Positions 32,580 through 40,334 of a stretch of DNA of 51,764 nucleotides are shown here, one piece after another. The stretch's first letter is position 1. Every line of letters starts with the position of its first letter. The notes below the pieces were generated by a model, which saw only the letters and a program-made list of their open reading frames with translations, was not told the DNA's origin and made no database searches. Location of the stretch: positions 1 through 51,764 of the forward strand of contig NZ_JABERD010000057.1 in NCBI RefSeq assembly GCF_013044505.1, written 5' to 3'. Source of the stretch: Streptomyces sp. S3(2020) (lineage in GTDB: Bacteria; Actinomycetota; Actinomycetes; Streptomycetales; Streptomycetaceae). Position numbers and translations under genes: made by a program.

Positions 32580-33236
32580 ATGTCCGAGACCAGCTCCGCG
32601 AAGACGCCCGTCGACTTCTGGTTCGACCCGCTGTGCCCCTGGGCCTGGATGACCTCCCGCTGGGTCCTGGAGGTGGAGAAGGTCCGGGACATCGAGGTGC
32701 GCTGGCACATCATGAGCCTGGCCGTGCTGAACGAGGACAAGATCGACCAGCTGCCCGAGGAGTACCGGGAGATGCTGGCGACCAAGGCGTGGAAGCCGGT
32801 ACGCGTGGCGACCGCGGCCTGGCAGAAGCACGGCGCGGACGTCCTCGGCCCGCTCTACACCGCGCTCGGCACCCGCTTCCACAACAACGCCGAGGGCCCG
32901 ACCCTGGAGGCGATAGCCGCCGCGCTCGCGGACGCCGGTCTGCCCGCCGACCTCATCGACTACGCCGACCAGGAGGACTTCGAGTTCGACGCCGAACTGC
33001 GCGCCTCCCACAAGGAGGGCATCGAGAAGGTCGGCCAGGAGGTCGGCACCCCGGTCATCGCCGTCCCCGGCCCCGACGGCGAGCAGATCGCCTTCTTCGG
33101 CCCGGTCGTCACCCCGGCCCCCAAGGGCGAGGACGCGGCGCGGCTCTGGGACGGCACGCTCGCGGTCGCGTCGGTGCCGGGCTTCTACGAGATCAAGCGC
33201 ACCCGGACCAAGGGCCCGGACTTCAGCAACCTGTGA
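32580..33236 (+). CDS. DsbA family oxidoreductase, mycothiol-dependent nitroreductase type
   Basis: A 218-residue cytoplasmic thioredoxin-fold protein with the inserted helical domain of the DsbA/HCCA group. The opening VDFWFDPLCPWAWMTSRWVLEVEKVRDIEV matches M. tuberculosis Rv2466c, a mycothiol-dependent reductase. The active site here is C19-P-W-A22: the resolving cysteine found in Rv2466c (CPWC) is replaced by alanine, so a monothiol mechanism with mycothiol is expected. The cis-proline loop is VGTPVIAV. AGGAGA precedes the ATG. A sigma-R-like promoter upstream suggests induction by disulfide stress. Confidence 0.9.
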   Translation: MSETSSAKTPVDFWFDPLCPWAWMTSRWVLEVEKVRDIEVRWHIMSLAVLNEDKIDQLPEEYREMLATKAWKPVRVATAAWQKHGADVLGPLYTALGTRFHNNAEGPTLEAIAAALADAGLPADLIDYADQEDFEFDAELRASHKEGIEKVGQEVGTPVIAVPGPDGEQIAFFGPVVTPAPKGEDAARLWDGTLAVASVPGFYEIKRTRTKGPDFSNL

Positions 33237-33245
33237 GCGGAGCGG

Positions 33246-33443
33246 TCAGCTGAAACTCGCGGGAAGACTGAAGCCCTTCGACTGGTTCCAGCGCGGCTGG
33301 ACCCACAGGCACTGCCCCGCGGCGGTGCCGCCCTGACACCGGAAGTGGCCGGGGGCCTCCTTCTTCCCGCGCAGCGACTCGATGTACTTCTCCGGAAGGG
33401 GAGCGTAGGCCCGCCGCTCCGGTCGGCGTGAGCCCGGAATCCG
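33246..33443 (-). pseudogene. orphan coding-like ORF lacking a start codon
   Basis: Sixty-five sense codons and a stop follow directly, in the same frame, after the TGA of the zinc-ribbon gene. The frame has strongly GC-biased third positions and sensible content: PERRAYAPLPEKYIESLRGK, then CQGGTAAGQCLWVQPRWNQS and a terminal KGFSLPASFS. No ATG, GTG or TTG opens it. It could be the 3' remnant of a truncated gene, a zinc-ribbon gene split by a nonsense mutation, or an extension reached by readthrough of the TGA-C context. Family not recognised. Confidence 0.5.
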
Positions 33444-33674
33444 TCAGTCCTCGGCGGCCTTCTCCTCACGGAACTTCTCGGGGAGGCGGCCGCCGTCGTG
33501 CTTGTTGAGGTGGCGGTAGTACGACAGACAGCCCTCGGCGGTGCAGCGCCACAGGTTGTCCACCCGGTACCGCGCCCCCTTGTCCTCGCGAACGGCCGTC
33601 CTCTCCGCTTCGGTGAGCAGCCGGAAGTCCTGCATGGTCCCGCAGGTCGGGCAGGCCAGCTTGCGTGTCCCCAT
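33444..33674 (-). CDS. small zinc-ribbon protein
   Basis: A 76-residue protein with two cysteine pairs, CPTC near the N-terminus (LACPTCGTMQDF) and C-x5-C in WRCTAEGCLSYYRHLNKHD, forming a probable zinc ribbon. The N-terminal pair resembles that of small RNA polymerase-associated or transcription-factor ribbons. ATG 33674 has GAGGAGGGG upstream; the preceding TTG is not needed. It lies 67 bases after the FGGY kinase gene and may be read from that operon. A coding-like stretch continues in frame beyond its stop. Confidence 0.72.
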   Translation of the reverse strand: MGTRKLACPTCGTMQDFRLLTEAERTAVREDKGARYRVDNLWRCTAEGCLSYYRHLNKHDGGRLPEKFREEKAAED

Positions 33675-33741
33675 CAACCCCTCCTCGCGTACTTGGCGAA
33701 CGCGCCCCCGAAATCGCCTGCTCCGCTTCGTCCACTCCGCT

Positions 33742-35181
33742 TCATCCGGTGACTCGGCCGCGCGCCCGTTCGCGTGCCGCCGTCAGCCGTGCCAGATGCT
33801 CCTCGTACCCCTTCGCGTAGTACGCCACCCGTCCGGCGTCCGGCTCCACCACCGCCGTCGGCCGGGTCCACGCCTCCGTGTCCAGCCCCACCCCGTACCG
33901 CTCGGCCGCAGCGAGCACCGCGCCCCGCGCCCCCACCTCGCCCTCGACGACCCGCAGCGGACGGCCGAGCACATCGGACAGCAGCCGCATCCAGGCGGGG
34001 CTGCGGGTGCCGCCGCCGCACACGGCGAGGGAACCGGTCAGGCCCGCCGCCTCCAGACAGTGCCGGGCCGCGTAGCCGATGCCCTCGCAGGTGGCCCGGA
34101 CCAGATCGGCTCGCGTCGATTCCAGGGAGACACCGGTGAGTTCGGCGCGCAGCCGCGGTTCCACGAAGGGCGCGCGCTCGCCCGAGGGGGCGAAGTACGG
34201 CAGGACCCGGACCCCGTTCGCGCCCGGCGGGGTCTGTGCGAGCAGGCCGTCGACCTCCTCGTGCCGGACGCCCGTCGTCGACAGCACCCAGTCCAGGGCC
34301 GCCGTACCGACCATCGCCGGCATGGCACGCAGCCAGTGGCCCGGGCGGTCCGTGCAGATGTACAGACCGGCCGGCTCACCGGTCAGATCCACGTCGCCGG
34401 TGGCGACCAGGCCGGCCAGACATGTGCCGACGATCAGCAGACCGTCGCCGGGCGCGGTCACCCCGGCGCCCAGCGCGCAGGCGGGCAGGTCGTAGGGGCC
34501 GCCGGCGACACGGGTGCCGGCCGGCAGGCCTTCGCCGCGCGCCTCGGCCGTGGCGAGCGGGGCGCTGACCGGGGCCAGCAGACCGCGCCGGTGGGTCAGG
34601 CCCAGCAGTTCGACGACCCGGTTGTCGTAGGTGCGCGAGCGGGGGTCCAGGAACGGCATCGACGCGTCCGACACATCCGTCGCCGCCCGGGCCGCCCCCG
34701 TCAGCCGCTGGAACACCATGTCCTTGCAGTAGACGGCCGCCGTCGCCGCGTCCAGCGACTTCGGGTCGTGGCTGTCCAGCCAGGCCAGCAGGGGGCCCGG
34801 ACAGCCCGGGAACATGGCGCCGCCCGTCCGCCGGAACACCGTCTCGAACGTGCCGTCCGCCAGCCATCGGTCGACCAGTTCGTGCGCCCTGCCGTCCATC
34901 CAGGACACCGCCGACCGCACCGGACGGCCCTCCGCGTCCACCAGCCACACCCCGTCGCCCTGCCCGGTGAGCCCGGCCAGCTCCACCGGCCCGGGCACCC
35001 GCGAGGTCACCTCGTCGAGGACGGCGACGACCGCCCCGTACACCTCGTCCATGTCCTGCTCGACGAAACCGCCGTGCAGGGCGAGGCCCACCGGACGTGC
35101 GGCGACGGCCAGTTCACGTCCCGAGCCGTCGAAGGCGGCGACTTTCACCAGGGACGTGCCCACATCGATACCCACGTACAC
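33742..35181 (-). CDS. FGGY family carbohydrate kinase
   Basis: A 479-residue ATP-dependent sugar or polyol kinase of the xylulokinase/gluconokinase superfamily. The N-terminal phosphate loop is YVGIDVGTSLVKVAAFD, the substrate-side segment is AVSWMDGRAHELVDRWL, the probable catalytic aspartate is in AGGPYDLPACALGAG, and the C-terminal FGGY signature region is AVCGGGTRSPAWMRLLSDVLGRPLRV. GTG 35181 has GAGGAGG at good spacing. It lies 17 bases after the dehydrogenase gene, in a leftward operon headed by the DeoR regulator. Substrate unknown; it is not clearly XylB, GlpK or AraB. Confidence 0.9.
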   Translation of the reverse strand: MYVGIDVGTSLVKVAAFDGSGRELAVAARPVGLALHGGFVEQDMDEVYGAVVAVLDEVTSRVPGPVELAGLTGQGDGVWLVDAEGRPVRSAVSWMDGRAHELVDRWLADGTFETVFRRTGGAMFPGCPGPLLAWLDSHDPKSLDAATAAVYCKDMVFQRLTGAARAATDVSDASMPFLDPRSRTYDNRVVELLGLTHRRGLLAPVSAPLATAEARGEGLPAGTRVAGGPYDLPACALGAGVTAPGDGLLIVGTCLAGLVATGDVDLTGEPAGLYICTDRPGHWLRAMPAMVGTAALDWVLSTTGVRHEEVDGLLAQTPPGANGVRVLPYFAPSGERAPFVEPRLRAELTGVSLESTRADLVRATCEGIGYAARHCLEAAGLTGSLAVCGGGTRSPAWMRLLSDVLGRPLRVVEGEVGARGAVLAAAERYGVGLDTEAWTRPTAVVEPDAGRVAYYAKGYEEHLARLTAARERARGRVTG

Positions 35182-35198
35182 GAGCGCCTCCTCGGGCC

Positions 35199-36263
35199 TC
35201 AGGTCAGACAGTGCGCCGGCGGGTCCCCGCGCAGCCAGCGGCCCACCTCCTCCGCGGCGAGCCGTGCCGCCTTCTCCGCCACCGCGCGCGAGGCCCCGCC
35301 CAGATGCGGGGTCATCACCACCCGCTCGGCCAGCCCCGGCAGCCGTGAGTCCGCCGGCACCGGCTCCCTCGCGTACGTGTCCAGCGCCGCCGCCGACAGC
35401 CGTCCGCTCTCCAGCGCGTCGCACAGCGCCTCCTCGTCCAGGAGGGGGCCGCGGGCCGCGTTCACCACGACCGCGCCCGGTGGGAGCAGGGCCAGTTCAC
35501 GGGCGCCGATCAGGCCCCGGGTCTCCTCGGTCAGCCGGGCGTGCAGGGTGATCACGCGGGATCCGCGCAGGAGTTCGTCGAGGGACGCCACCCGCAGACC
35601 GTGGATCTCGCCGCGGACGTAGGGGTCGTGGACCATGACGCGCGCGCCGAACGCGCAGAGCACCCGGGCGACCCGGCTGCCGACCGCGCCGTAGCCGATG
35701 AGCCCGACGGGGAGGTCCTCCAGCTCCAGTCCGCTGTTCTCGTAGGTGTAGTACGTCGACCCCTCCCAACTCCCTTGCCCCGCGAGGAGGTTGTGGGCCT
35801 GGGGGATACGGCGGAGGGCGGCCAGCAGCAGGCCCACGGTGAACTCCGCGGTGGCGGCGGCGTTGCGCCCGGGGGTGAAGCAGACACGGACGCCGTGCGC
35901 CTTGGCCGCCTCCAGGTTGACGTTCACCGGTCCGCCCCGGCAGACGACCACCAGGCGCAGCGAGGGCGAGGCGGCCAGGACCCGTTCGGTGACCGGGCCC
36001 ATCTGCGTGACCAGCACCTGCGCACCGGACAGCGCCCCGATCAGCTCCTCCTCGGCGTCGCTCGCCTCCCTGACCTCCGCGACCGGCCCGAACGGCTCCC
36101 GGGGCCAGCCGAGTGTCAGCTCACGTACCTCCACGGCCTGTTCACCGACCTCGTCGGCCACCGCGCGGGCGATCAGGCCGGGCAGGACGAAGTGGTCACC
36201 GGCCGCGGTGATCCGCAGGGTCTCGCCCGTCTCGCGCAGCTCACGTAGCTCCGGCCGGGTCAT
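35199..36263 (-). CDS. D-isomer-specific 2-hydroxyacid dehydrogenase
   Basis: A 354-residue NAD(P)-dependent dehydrogenase. The substrate domain begins LRITAAGDHFVLPGLIARA. The nucleotide-binding domain has PVGLIGYGAVGSRVARVL (GxGxxG), and the catalytic set is R in VNAARGPLLDE, E in TYAREPVP and H in MTPHLGG. The family reduces 2-ketoacids or oxidises D-2-hydroxyacids such as phosphoglycerate or erythronate phosphate. Its start overlaps the deoR-type gene by 23 bases, so they share a transcript. With two FGGY kinases and a phosphatase nearby, a sugar-acid intermediate is plausible. Confidence 0.9.
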   Translation of the reverse strand: MTRPELRELRETGETLRITAAGDHFVLPGLIARAVADEVGEQAVEVRELTLGWPREPFGPVAEVREASDAEEELIGALSGAQVLVTQMGPVTERVLAASPSLRLVVVCRGGPVNVNLEAAKAHGVRVCFTPGRNAAATAEFTVGLLLAALRRIPQAHNLLAGQGSWEGSTYYTYENSGLELEDLPVGLIGYGAVGSRVARVLCAFGARVMVHDPYVRGEIHGLRVASLDELLRGSRVITLHARLTEETRGLIGARELALLPPGAVVVNAARGPLLDEEALCDALESGRLSAAALDTYAREPVPADSRLPGLAERVVMTPHLGGASRAVAEKAARLAAEEVGRWLRGDPPAHCLT

Positions 36264-37098
36264 CGCAGCCCCTCGTCACGTTCGTCATGTTCGTCGCGGT
36301 CGTCGGGCCCGTCGCGCAGACCTCGTAACGGACCTGGTGCTCGTCCAGCTCCCGCAGCGCCTCCGCCGGAGCCCCGTCGTCGACCAGGACCAGGTCGAAG
36401 CGGGAGAGGGGCGCGACGCGGTGCAGGGCGGTCCGGGCGAGCTTGGTGTGGTCGATCAGCAGGACGTTGCGGGCGGCCGAGTCGAGCATCGCCCGCTTCA
36501 CCGACACGATGTGCTGCTCCTGGTGGTAGGCGTAACCCCCGTGCACGGCCGACGTGGACGCGAAGCAGACGTCCACGCGCAGCGACTGGACCGCCTCGAC
36601 GCAGGAGACGCCGAGGAAGGAGGAGTGCAGGGGGTCGTAGTCGCCGCCGAGGGCCATCAGATGGATGCCGCGCTGGTCGGACAGGAGGTTGAGCGCCTCC
36701 AGGAAGTTGGTGACGACCGTCAGCGGGGTGATCCCGGCCAGGCGGAGTCCGCGGGCTATCTCCAGGGCGGTGGTGGAGTCGTCCAGCATGATCGCCGTAC
36801 CGGGCTCGATCAGCCCGAGCGCGTGGTCGGCGACGGCGGCCTTCTGCGCCCGCATGGCCTTCAGGCGGTACTGCACGTTGGACTCGAAGACCCCGGACGG
36901 CTGGGCGGTGACGCCACCCCTGAACTTCCTGACGATTCCCTGCCGTTCGAGCTCGTCGAGGTCCCGGTGGATCGTCATCAGGCTCACCCCGAACCGTTCG
37001 GCGAGCTCCGCCGCGGTCGCCGAGCCGTCGGCGAGGACCTGCTCGGCCATGGCGGACCGACGGGCCGCGGGGCCCTGCTGCGTGGTGCCGGCACTCAT
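36241..37098 (-). CDS. DeoR/GlpR family transcriptional regulator
   Basis: A 285-residue regulator with the DeoR HTH at about residues 12-70 (RRSAMAEQVLADGSATAAELAERFGVSLMTIHRDLDELERQGIVRKFRGGV) and the sugar-phosphate-sensing DeoRC domain (IMLDDSTTALEIARGL ... FASTSAVHGGYAYHQEQHIVSVKRAMLDSAARNVLLIDHTKL). These regulators are usually repressors released by a phosphorylated sugar. It heads the leftward dehydrogenase-kinase operon and is divergent from the second kinase and phosphatase. A perfect 16-bp palindrome lies in the divergent promoter region. ATG 37098 is chosen to start near the HTH. Confidence 0.93.
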   Translation of the reverse strand: MSAGTTQQGPAARRSAMAEQVLADGSATAAELAERFGVSLMTIHRDLDELERQGIVRKFRGGVTAQPSGVFESNVQYRLKAMRAQKAAVADHALGLIEPGTAIMLDDSTTALEIARGLRLAGITPLTVVTNFLEALNLLSDQRGIHLMALGGDYDPLHSSFLGVSCVEAVQSLRVDVCFASTSAVHGGYAYHQEQHIVSVKRAMLDSAARNVLLIDHTKLARTALHRVAPLSRFDLVLVDDGAPAEALRELDEHQVRYEVCATGPTTATNMTNVTRGCDDPAGAT

Positions 37099-37156
37099 CG
37101 TTTCCCGATCCGTCGTCCTGGGCGCCGGCGAAGCAGGCACCGCACGGTGTTCACCC

Positions 37157-37172
37157 GTCGAGTCGACTCGAC
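37157..37172. promoter_or_regulatory. perfect 16-bp palindrome, candidate DeoR operator
   Basis: GTCGAGTCGACTCGAC reads identically on both strands. It lies 58 bases before the deoR-type start and 110 bases before the second kinase, in the shared divergent region. It is the only strong dyad there, so it is the best operator candidate for both arms. Confidence 0.55.
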
Positions 37173-37282
37173 AACAGAGGGTGTAACGGTGGAAGACGGC
37201 CGTCAATCCCTCGCGCGGGGGTAAATCTCAGGGCAGAGTGAGAAGTTAACGGTGTGCGATGTGCAATGCGCGGGAGGCCGGG

Positions 37283-38722
37283 ATGTCGCAGGAGGCATGG
37301 CTGGGGATCGACCTCGGTACGCAGAGCGTGCGGGTCCTGGTCGTCGGCGCCGACGGTGCGGTCCTGGGCAGGGGGACGGCCCCGCTGGAAGGCCGGCGCG
37401 ACGGGCCGCGGCACGAGCAGGACCCGGGGGAGTGGTGGGCGGCGGTGACCGTGGCGTCCCGGGCGGCGCTGCGGGACCGGCCCCGCGTCGCGGGCCTCGC
37501 GGTGTGCGGCACCTCCGGGACCGTCCTGCTGACGGACCCCGCCGGCCGGCCCGTGAGCCCCGCGCTGATGTACGACGACGGACGGGCCTGGGCCGAGGCG
37601 GAGCGGCTGCGGTCGGCGGGCCTCGCGGTACAGCACACCTGGGGACTGCCGAAGGCGCTGTGGCTGGCCCGCGTCCATGGCCGGGGAACCGTCACCCACC
37701 AGCCCGACATCGTCACCGCCCGTCTGACCGGCCACCCCGTCCCCACCGACTCCAGTCACGCCCTCAAGACGGCATACGACGTGGCGGCCGACGCCTGGCC
37801 CGACATCCCCGACGTCCCTGGCGCACCCGGACTGCCGGACGTCGTCCGCCCCGGCACCCGGCTCGGCGAGGTCTGTCCGGCCGCCGCGGAGGCCACCGGC
37901 ATTCCCGCCGGCACCCCCGTGATCGCCGGCATGACCGATGGCTGCGCGGCCCAGATCGCGTCCGGCGCCCTGCGCGAGGGCTCCTGGAACTCGGTGCTCG
38001 GCACCACCCTCGTCCTCAAGGGCGCCTCCCCCCTCCCGGTCCGCGACCCCGCCGGGATCGTCTACAACCACCGTGCGCCGGACGGGAGCTGGCTGCCCGG
38101 CGGGGCCTCCAGCGTGGGCGCCGGGGTGCTCACGGCGGCGTTCTCGGGGGCGGATCCGGCGGCGATGGACGAGCGGGCCGCGGTACACGAGCCGGCCGGC
38201 GCGATCGCCTACCCCCTCGTCTCCCCGGGCGAGCGCTTCCCCTTCCTCGCCCCGCAGGCGACCGCCCTGGTCCTCGGCGAACCCGCGGGCGACGCCGACC
38301 TCTGGGCCGCGCTCCTCCAGGGCGTCGCCTTCACGGAACGCCTCTGCCTGGACTACCTCCACCACCTCGGCGCCCCTCTCGACGGCCCCCTCGGCTTCAC
38401 CGGCGGCGGCGCCCGCAGCCCGTACTGGAACCAGCTCCGCGTTGACGTCCTGGGCCGCCCGGCCCGGGTCCCGGCACAGACCGAACCGGCCCTGGGAATG
38501 GCGGTGCTGGCGGCCCACGGGGTCACCGGTGTGGCGCTGCCGGACATCGCCGAGGGCATGGTCCGGATCCGTACGGTCGTGACACCGCGCCCGGCCCGCA
38601 CGGCCCTGTTCGCGGAGCCGTACGCCCGGCTCGTGGACGAACTGGCCACCCGCGGCTGGCTCCCGGAACCCGTCGCGGCCCACGCGCACCGCCGTCTCAC
38701 CCTGGATACTGCGGACTCATGA
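37283..38722 (+). CDS. FGGY family carbohydrate kinase
   Basis: A 479-residue kinase. The N-terminal loop is AWLGIDLGTQSVRVLVVGADG, the mid-protein segment with likely catalytic aspartate is VIAGMTDGCAAQIASGAL, the phosphate-2 segment is SVLGTTLVLKG, and the signature region is GFTGGGARSPYWNQLRVDVLGRPARV. It is clearly diverged from the kinase at 33742-35181, so it is not a recent duplicate. ATG 37283 is chosen for GGGAGG at 37272-37277. Its stop overlaps the next start (ATGA). It forms the rightward arm of the DeoR-linked module. Confidence 0.9.
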   Translation: MSQEAWLGIDLGTQSVRVLVVGADGAVLGRGTAPLEGRRDGPRHEQDPGEWWAAVTVASRAALRDRPRVAGLAVCGTSGTVLLTDPAGRPVSPALMYDDGRAWAEAERLRSAGLAVQHTWGLPKALWLARVHGRGTVTHQPDIVTARLTGHPVPTDSSHALKTAYDVAADAWPDIPDVPGAPGLPDVVRPGTRLGEVCPAAAEATGIPAGTPVIAGMTDGCAAQIASGALREGSWNSVLGTTLVLKGASPLPVRDPAGIVYNHRAPDGSWLPGGASSVGAGVLTAAFSGADPAAMDERAAVHEPAGAIAYPLVSPGERFPFLAPQATALVLGEPAGDADLWAALLQGVAFTERLCLDYLHHLGAPLDGPLGFTGGGARSPYWNQLRVDVLGRPARVPAQTEPALGMAVLAAHGVTGVALPDIAEGMVRIRTVVTPRPARTALFAEPYARLVDELATRGWLPEPVAAHAHRRLTLDTADS

Positions 38723-39342
38723 GTACGACCCTCCTGCTGGCCCGCCACGGCCAGACCGTCTGGCACGCCGAGAACCGCTACGCGGGCGTGAGCGATGTGG
38801 CCCTCACCGACGAGGGCCGGGCGCAGGCCGCGGCGCTGGGCCGGTGGGCCGCCGCGCATCCGGTCGACGCGATCTGGACGTCCCCGGTGTCCCGGGCCGT
38901 CATCACGGCCCAGCCCGCCTGCGACGCCCTCGGCCTCACTCCGGTGCGCGAACCCGACCTGCGCGAATGCGACTTCGGGGTGGTGGAGGGCCGTACCCTC
39001 GCCGAGTTCGCGGCACAGGACCCGGTGGCGGCGGAGGCCTTCCGCGCGGACCCGGTCGCGCATCCGTTCCCCGGCGCCGAGGACCCGGTCGAAGCCGCCG
39101 CGCGGGGCACGGCCGCCCTGCGCCGCATCGCGGCCGCCCACCCGTCCGGGCGGGTCCTGGTCGTCGCCCACAACACCCTGTTCCGTCTGGTGCTGTGCGA
39201 ACTGCTGCGCATCCCCCTCGCCGACTACCGCCGGACGTTCCCGCGGCTACGCAACGCGGCGGTCACCGAACTCCGTGTGACCAGCGGCGATTCCTTCGCA
39301 CTCGTCTCCCTCAATGTGCCGTGTGAGCAGGGCCGGTCGTAG
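38719..39342 (+). CDS. histidine phosphatase family protein
   Basis: A 207-residue phosphatase or mutase. The catalytic RHG is in LLLARHGQT (H10). The acid-side segment is LRECDFGVVEGRT, and the second active histidine is in VLVVAHNTLFRLV. Length and sequence fit cofactor-dependent phosphoglycerate-mutase-like phosphatases (CobC/GpmB type). It is translationally coupled to the FGGY kinase by an ATGA overlap. A kinase and phosphatase on one mRNA suggests it trims or moves a phosphate on the product of the pathway. No signal peptide. Confidence 0.9.
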   Translation: MSTTLLLARHGQTVWHAENRYAGVSDVALTDEGRAQAAALGRWAAAHPVDAIWTSPVSRAVITAQPACDALGLTPVREPDLRECDFGVVEGRTLAEFAAQDPVAAEAFRADPVAHPFPGAEDPVEAAARGTAALRRIAAAHPSGRVLVVAHNTLFRLVLCELLRIPLADYRRTFPRLRNAAVTELRVTSGDSFALVSLNVPCEQGRS

Positions 39343-39354
39343 CACCATGGGCTC

Positions 39355-40131
39355 ATGACGGAGATCGACACCTCGGTACCCCACTCGGCCCGCATCTGGA
39401 ACTACTGGCTGGGCGGCAAGGACAACTACCCCGTGGACGAGGAGGCCGGCGACGCCTACACCGCCGTCTTCCCCGGCATCGTCACCATCGCCCGCAGCAG
39501 CCGCGCCTTCCTCGGCCGCAGCATCCGGTACCTGGTCGAGGAGGCGGGCGTACGTCAGTTCCTGGACGTCGGCACCGGGCTGCCCACGGTGGACAACACC
39601 CACGAGGTCGCCCAGCGCGGCGCCCCCGAGTCGAAGATCGTCTACGTCGACAACGACCCGCTCGTCCTCGCCCACGCCCGCGCCCTGCTCACCTCGACGC
39701 CGGAGGGCGTGACGTCGTACGAGGACCTGAGTCTGTACGACCCCGAGCGCATCCTGGAGGCGGCCTCCAAGACCCTCGACCTCACCCGGCCGACGGCCCT
39801 GATCATGAGCGGCATCCTCGGCCACGTCACCGACTACGACCAGGCACGCGACCTCGTCACCCGCCTCCTGGCCGGCCTCCCCCCGGGCAGCTACCTCTCG
39901 CTCAACGAAGGGTCCCGAGGCACCGACCCGGACTACGAACAGGCCCAGGACGCCTACAACGAGACGGGCGCCGTCCCCTACTTCCTGCGCCCGGTCGAGC
40001 AGATCATCGCCTACTTCGAGGGCCTGGAGCTGGTCGACCCCGGCATCGTGTCCGTCCCCCTCTGGCACCCCGACGGCGGCACACAACCGGAACCGATCGG
40101 CCAGCACGGCGGAGTGGGCCGCAAGCCCTGA
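39355..40131 (+). CDS. SAM-dependent methyltransferase, DUF574 type
   Basis: A 258-residue protein of the Streptomyces-rich DUF574 (Methyltransf_19) family. The N-terminal signature SARIWNYWLGGKDNYPVDEEAG is present. The SAM-binding motif is FLDVGTGLPTVDNTHEVAQ and the next acidic residue is in VYVDNDPLVLAHA. The family is large and mostly without known substrate. Start ATG 39355, twelve bases after the phosphatase stop, with a poor ribosome site. It may be co-transcribed with the kinase-phosphatase arm but is probably functionally separate. Confidence 0.9.
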   Translation: MTEIDTSVPHSARIWNYWLGGKDNYPVDEEAGDAYTAVFPGIVTIARSSRAFLGRSIRYLVEEAGVRQFLDVGTGLPTVDNTHEVAQRGAPESKIVYVDNDPLVLAHARALLTSTPEGVTSYEDLSLYDPERILEAASKTLDLTRPTALIMSGILGHVTDYDQARDLVTRLLAGLPPGSYLSLNEGSRGTDPDYEQAQDAYNETGAVPYFLRPVEQIIAYFEGLELVDPGIVSVPLWHPDGGTQPEPIGQHGGVGRKP

Positions 40132-40232
40132 CACAGACGCCCGTCGACCACCCGGGCTATGCGTACGGTGAGTGCGCGACACGAGTGTCCGGTTGGAGTT
40201 GGTGTTCAGCGATCGGGGGAGGCGTGGGGTGC

Positions 40233-40271
40233 GGAGAGCCCCCGCGAGTCATGTCCTCGCGGGGGCTCTCC
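40233..40271. terminator. strong hairpin terminator after sodF and the methyltransferase
   Basis: A perfect 16-bp stem, GGAGAGCCCCCGCGAG (40233-40248) with CTCGCGGGGGCTCTCC (40256-40271), 7-base loop, between convergent genes. On the leftward RNA it forms the 3' end of the sodF message and of the candidate small RNA. Confidence 0.8.
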
Positions 40272-40334
40272 GTCTTTCCGCCTGCCGGTGAAGGTTGAGA
40301 AGACGATCACGAGGCAGGACGACTCATACGCGCC
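40233..40334 (-). ncRNA. candidate s-SodF small RNA in the sodF 3' UTR
   Basis: The roughly 100 bases after the sodF stop end in the strong hairpin at 40233-40271. In S. coelicolor a 3'-derived RNA of about 90 nt (s-SodF) from the same place represses sodN when nickel is present. Here the leftward RNA contains CAGGCGGAAAG (40284-40274). It is nearly complementary to the start of sodN coding sequence as I recall it (CTTTCCCGCCTG, encoding LSRL). Conserved position and seed support the call; sodN itself is outside the window. Confidence 0.55.

Noticed and set aside
33185..33469. 94-codon minus ORF overlapping the end of the DsbA-like gene
   Set aside because: Its product is Arg/Pro/Ser-rich. 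The coding-like frame in this stretch is the one in frame with the zinc-ribbon gene.
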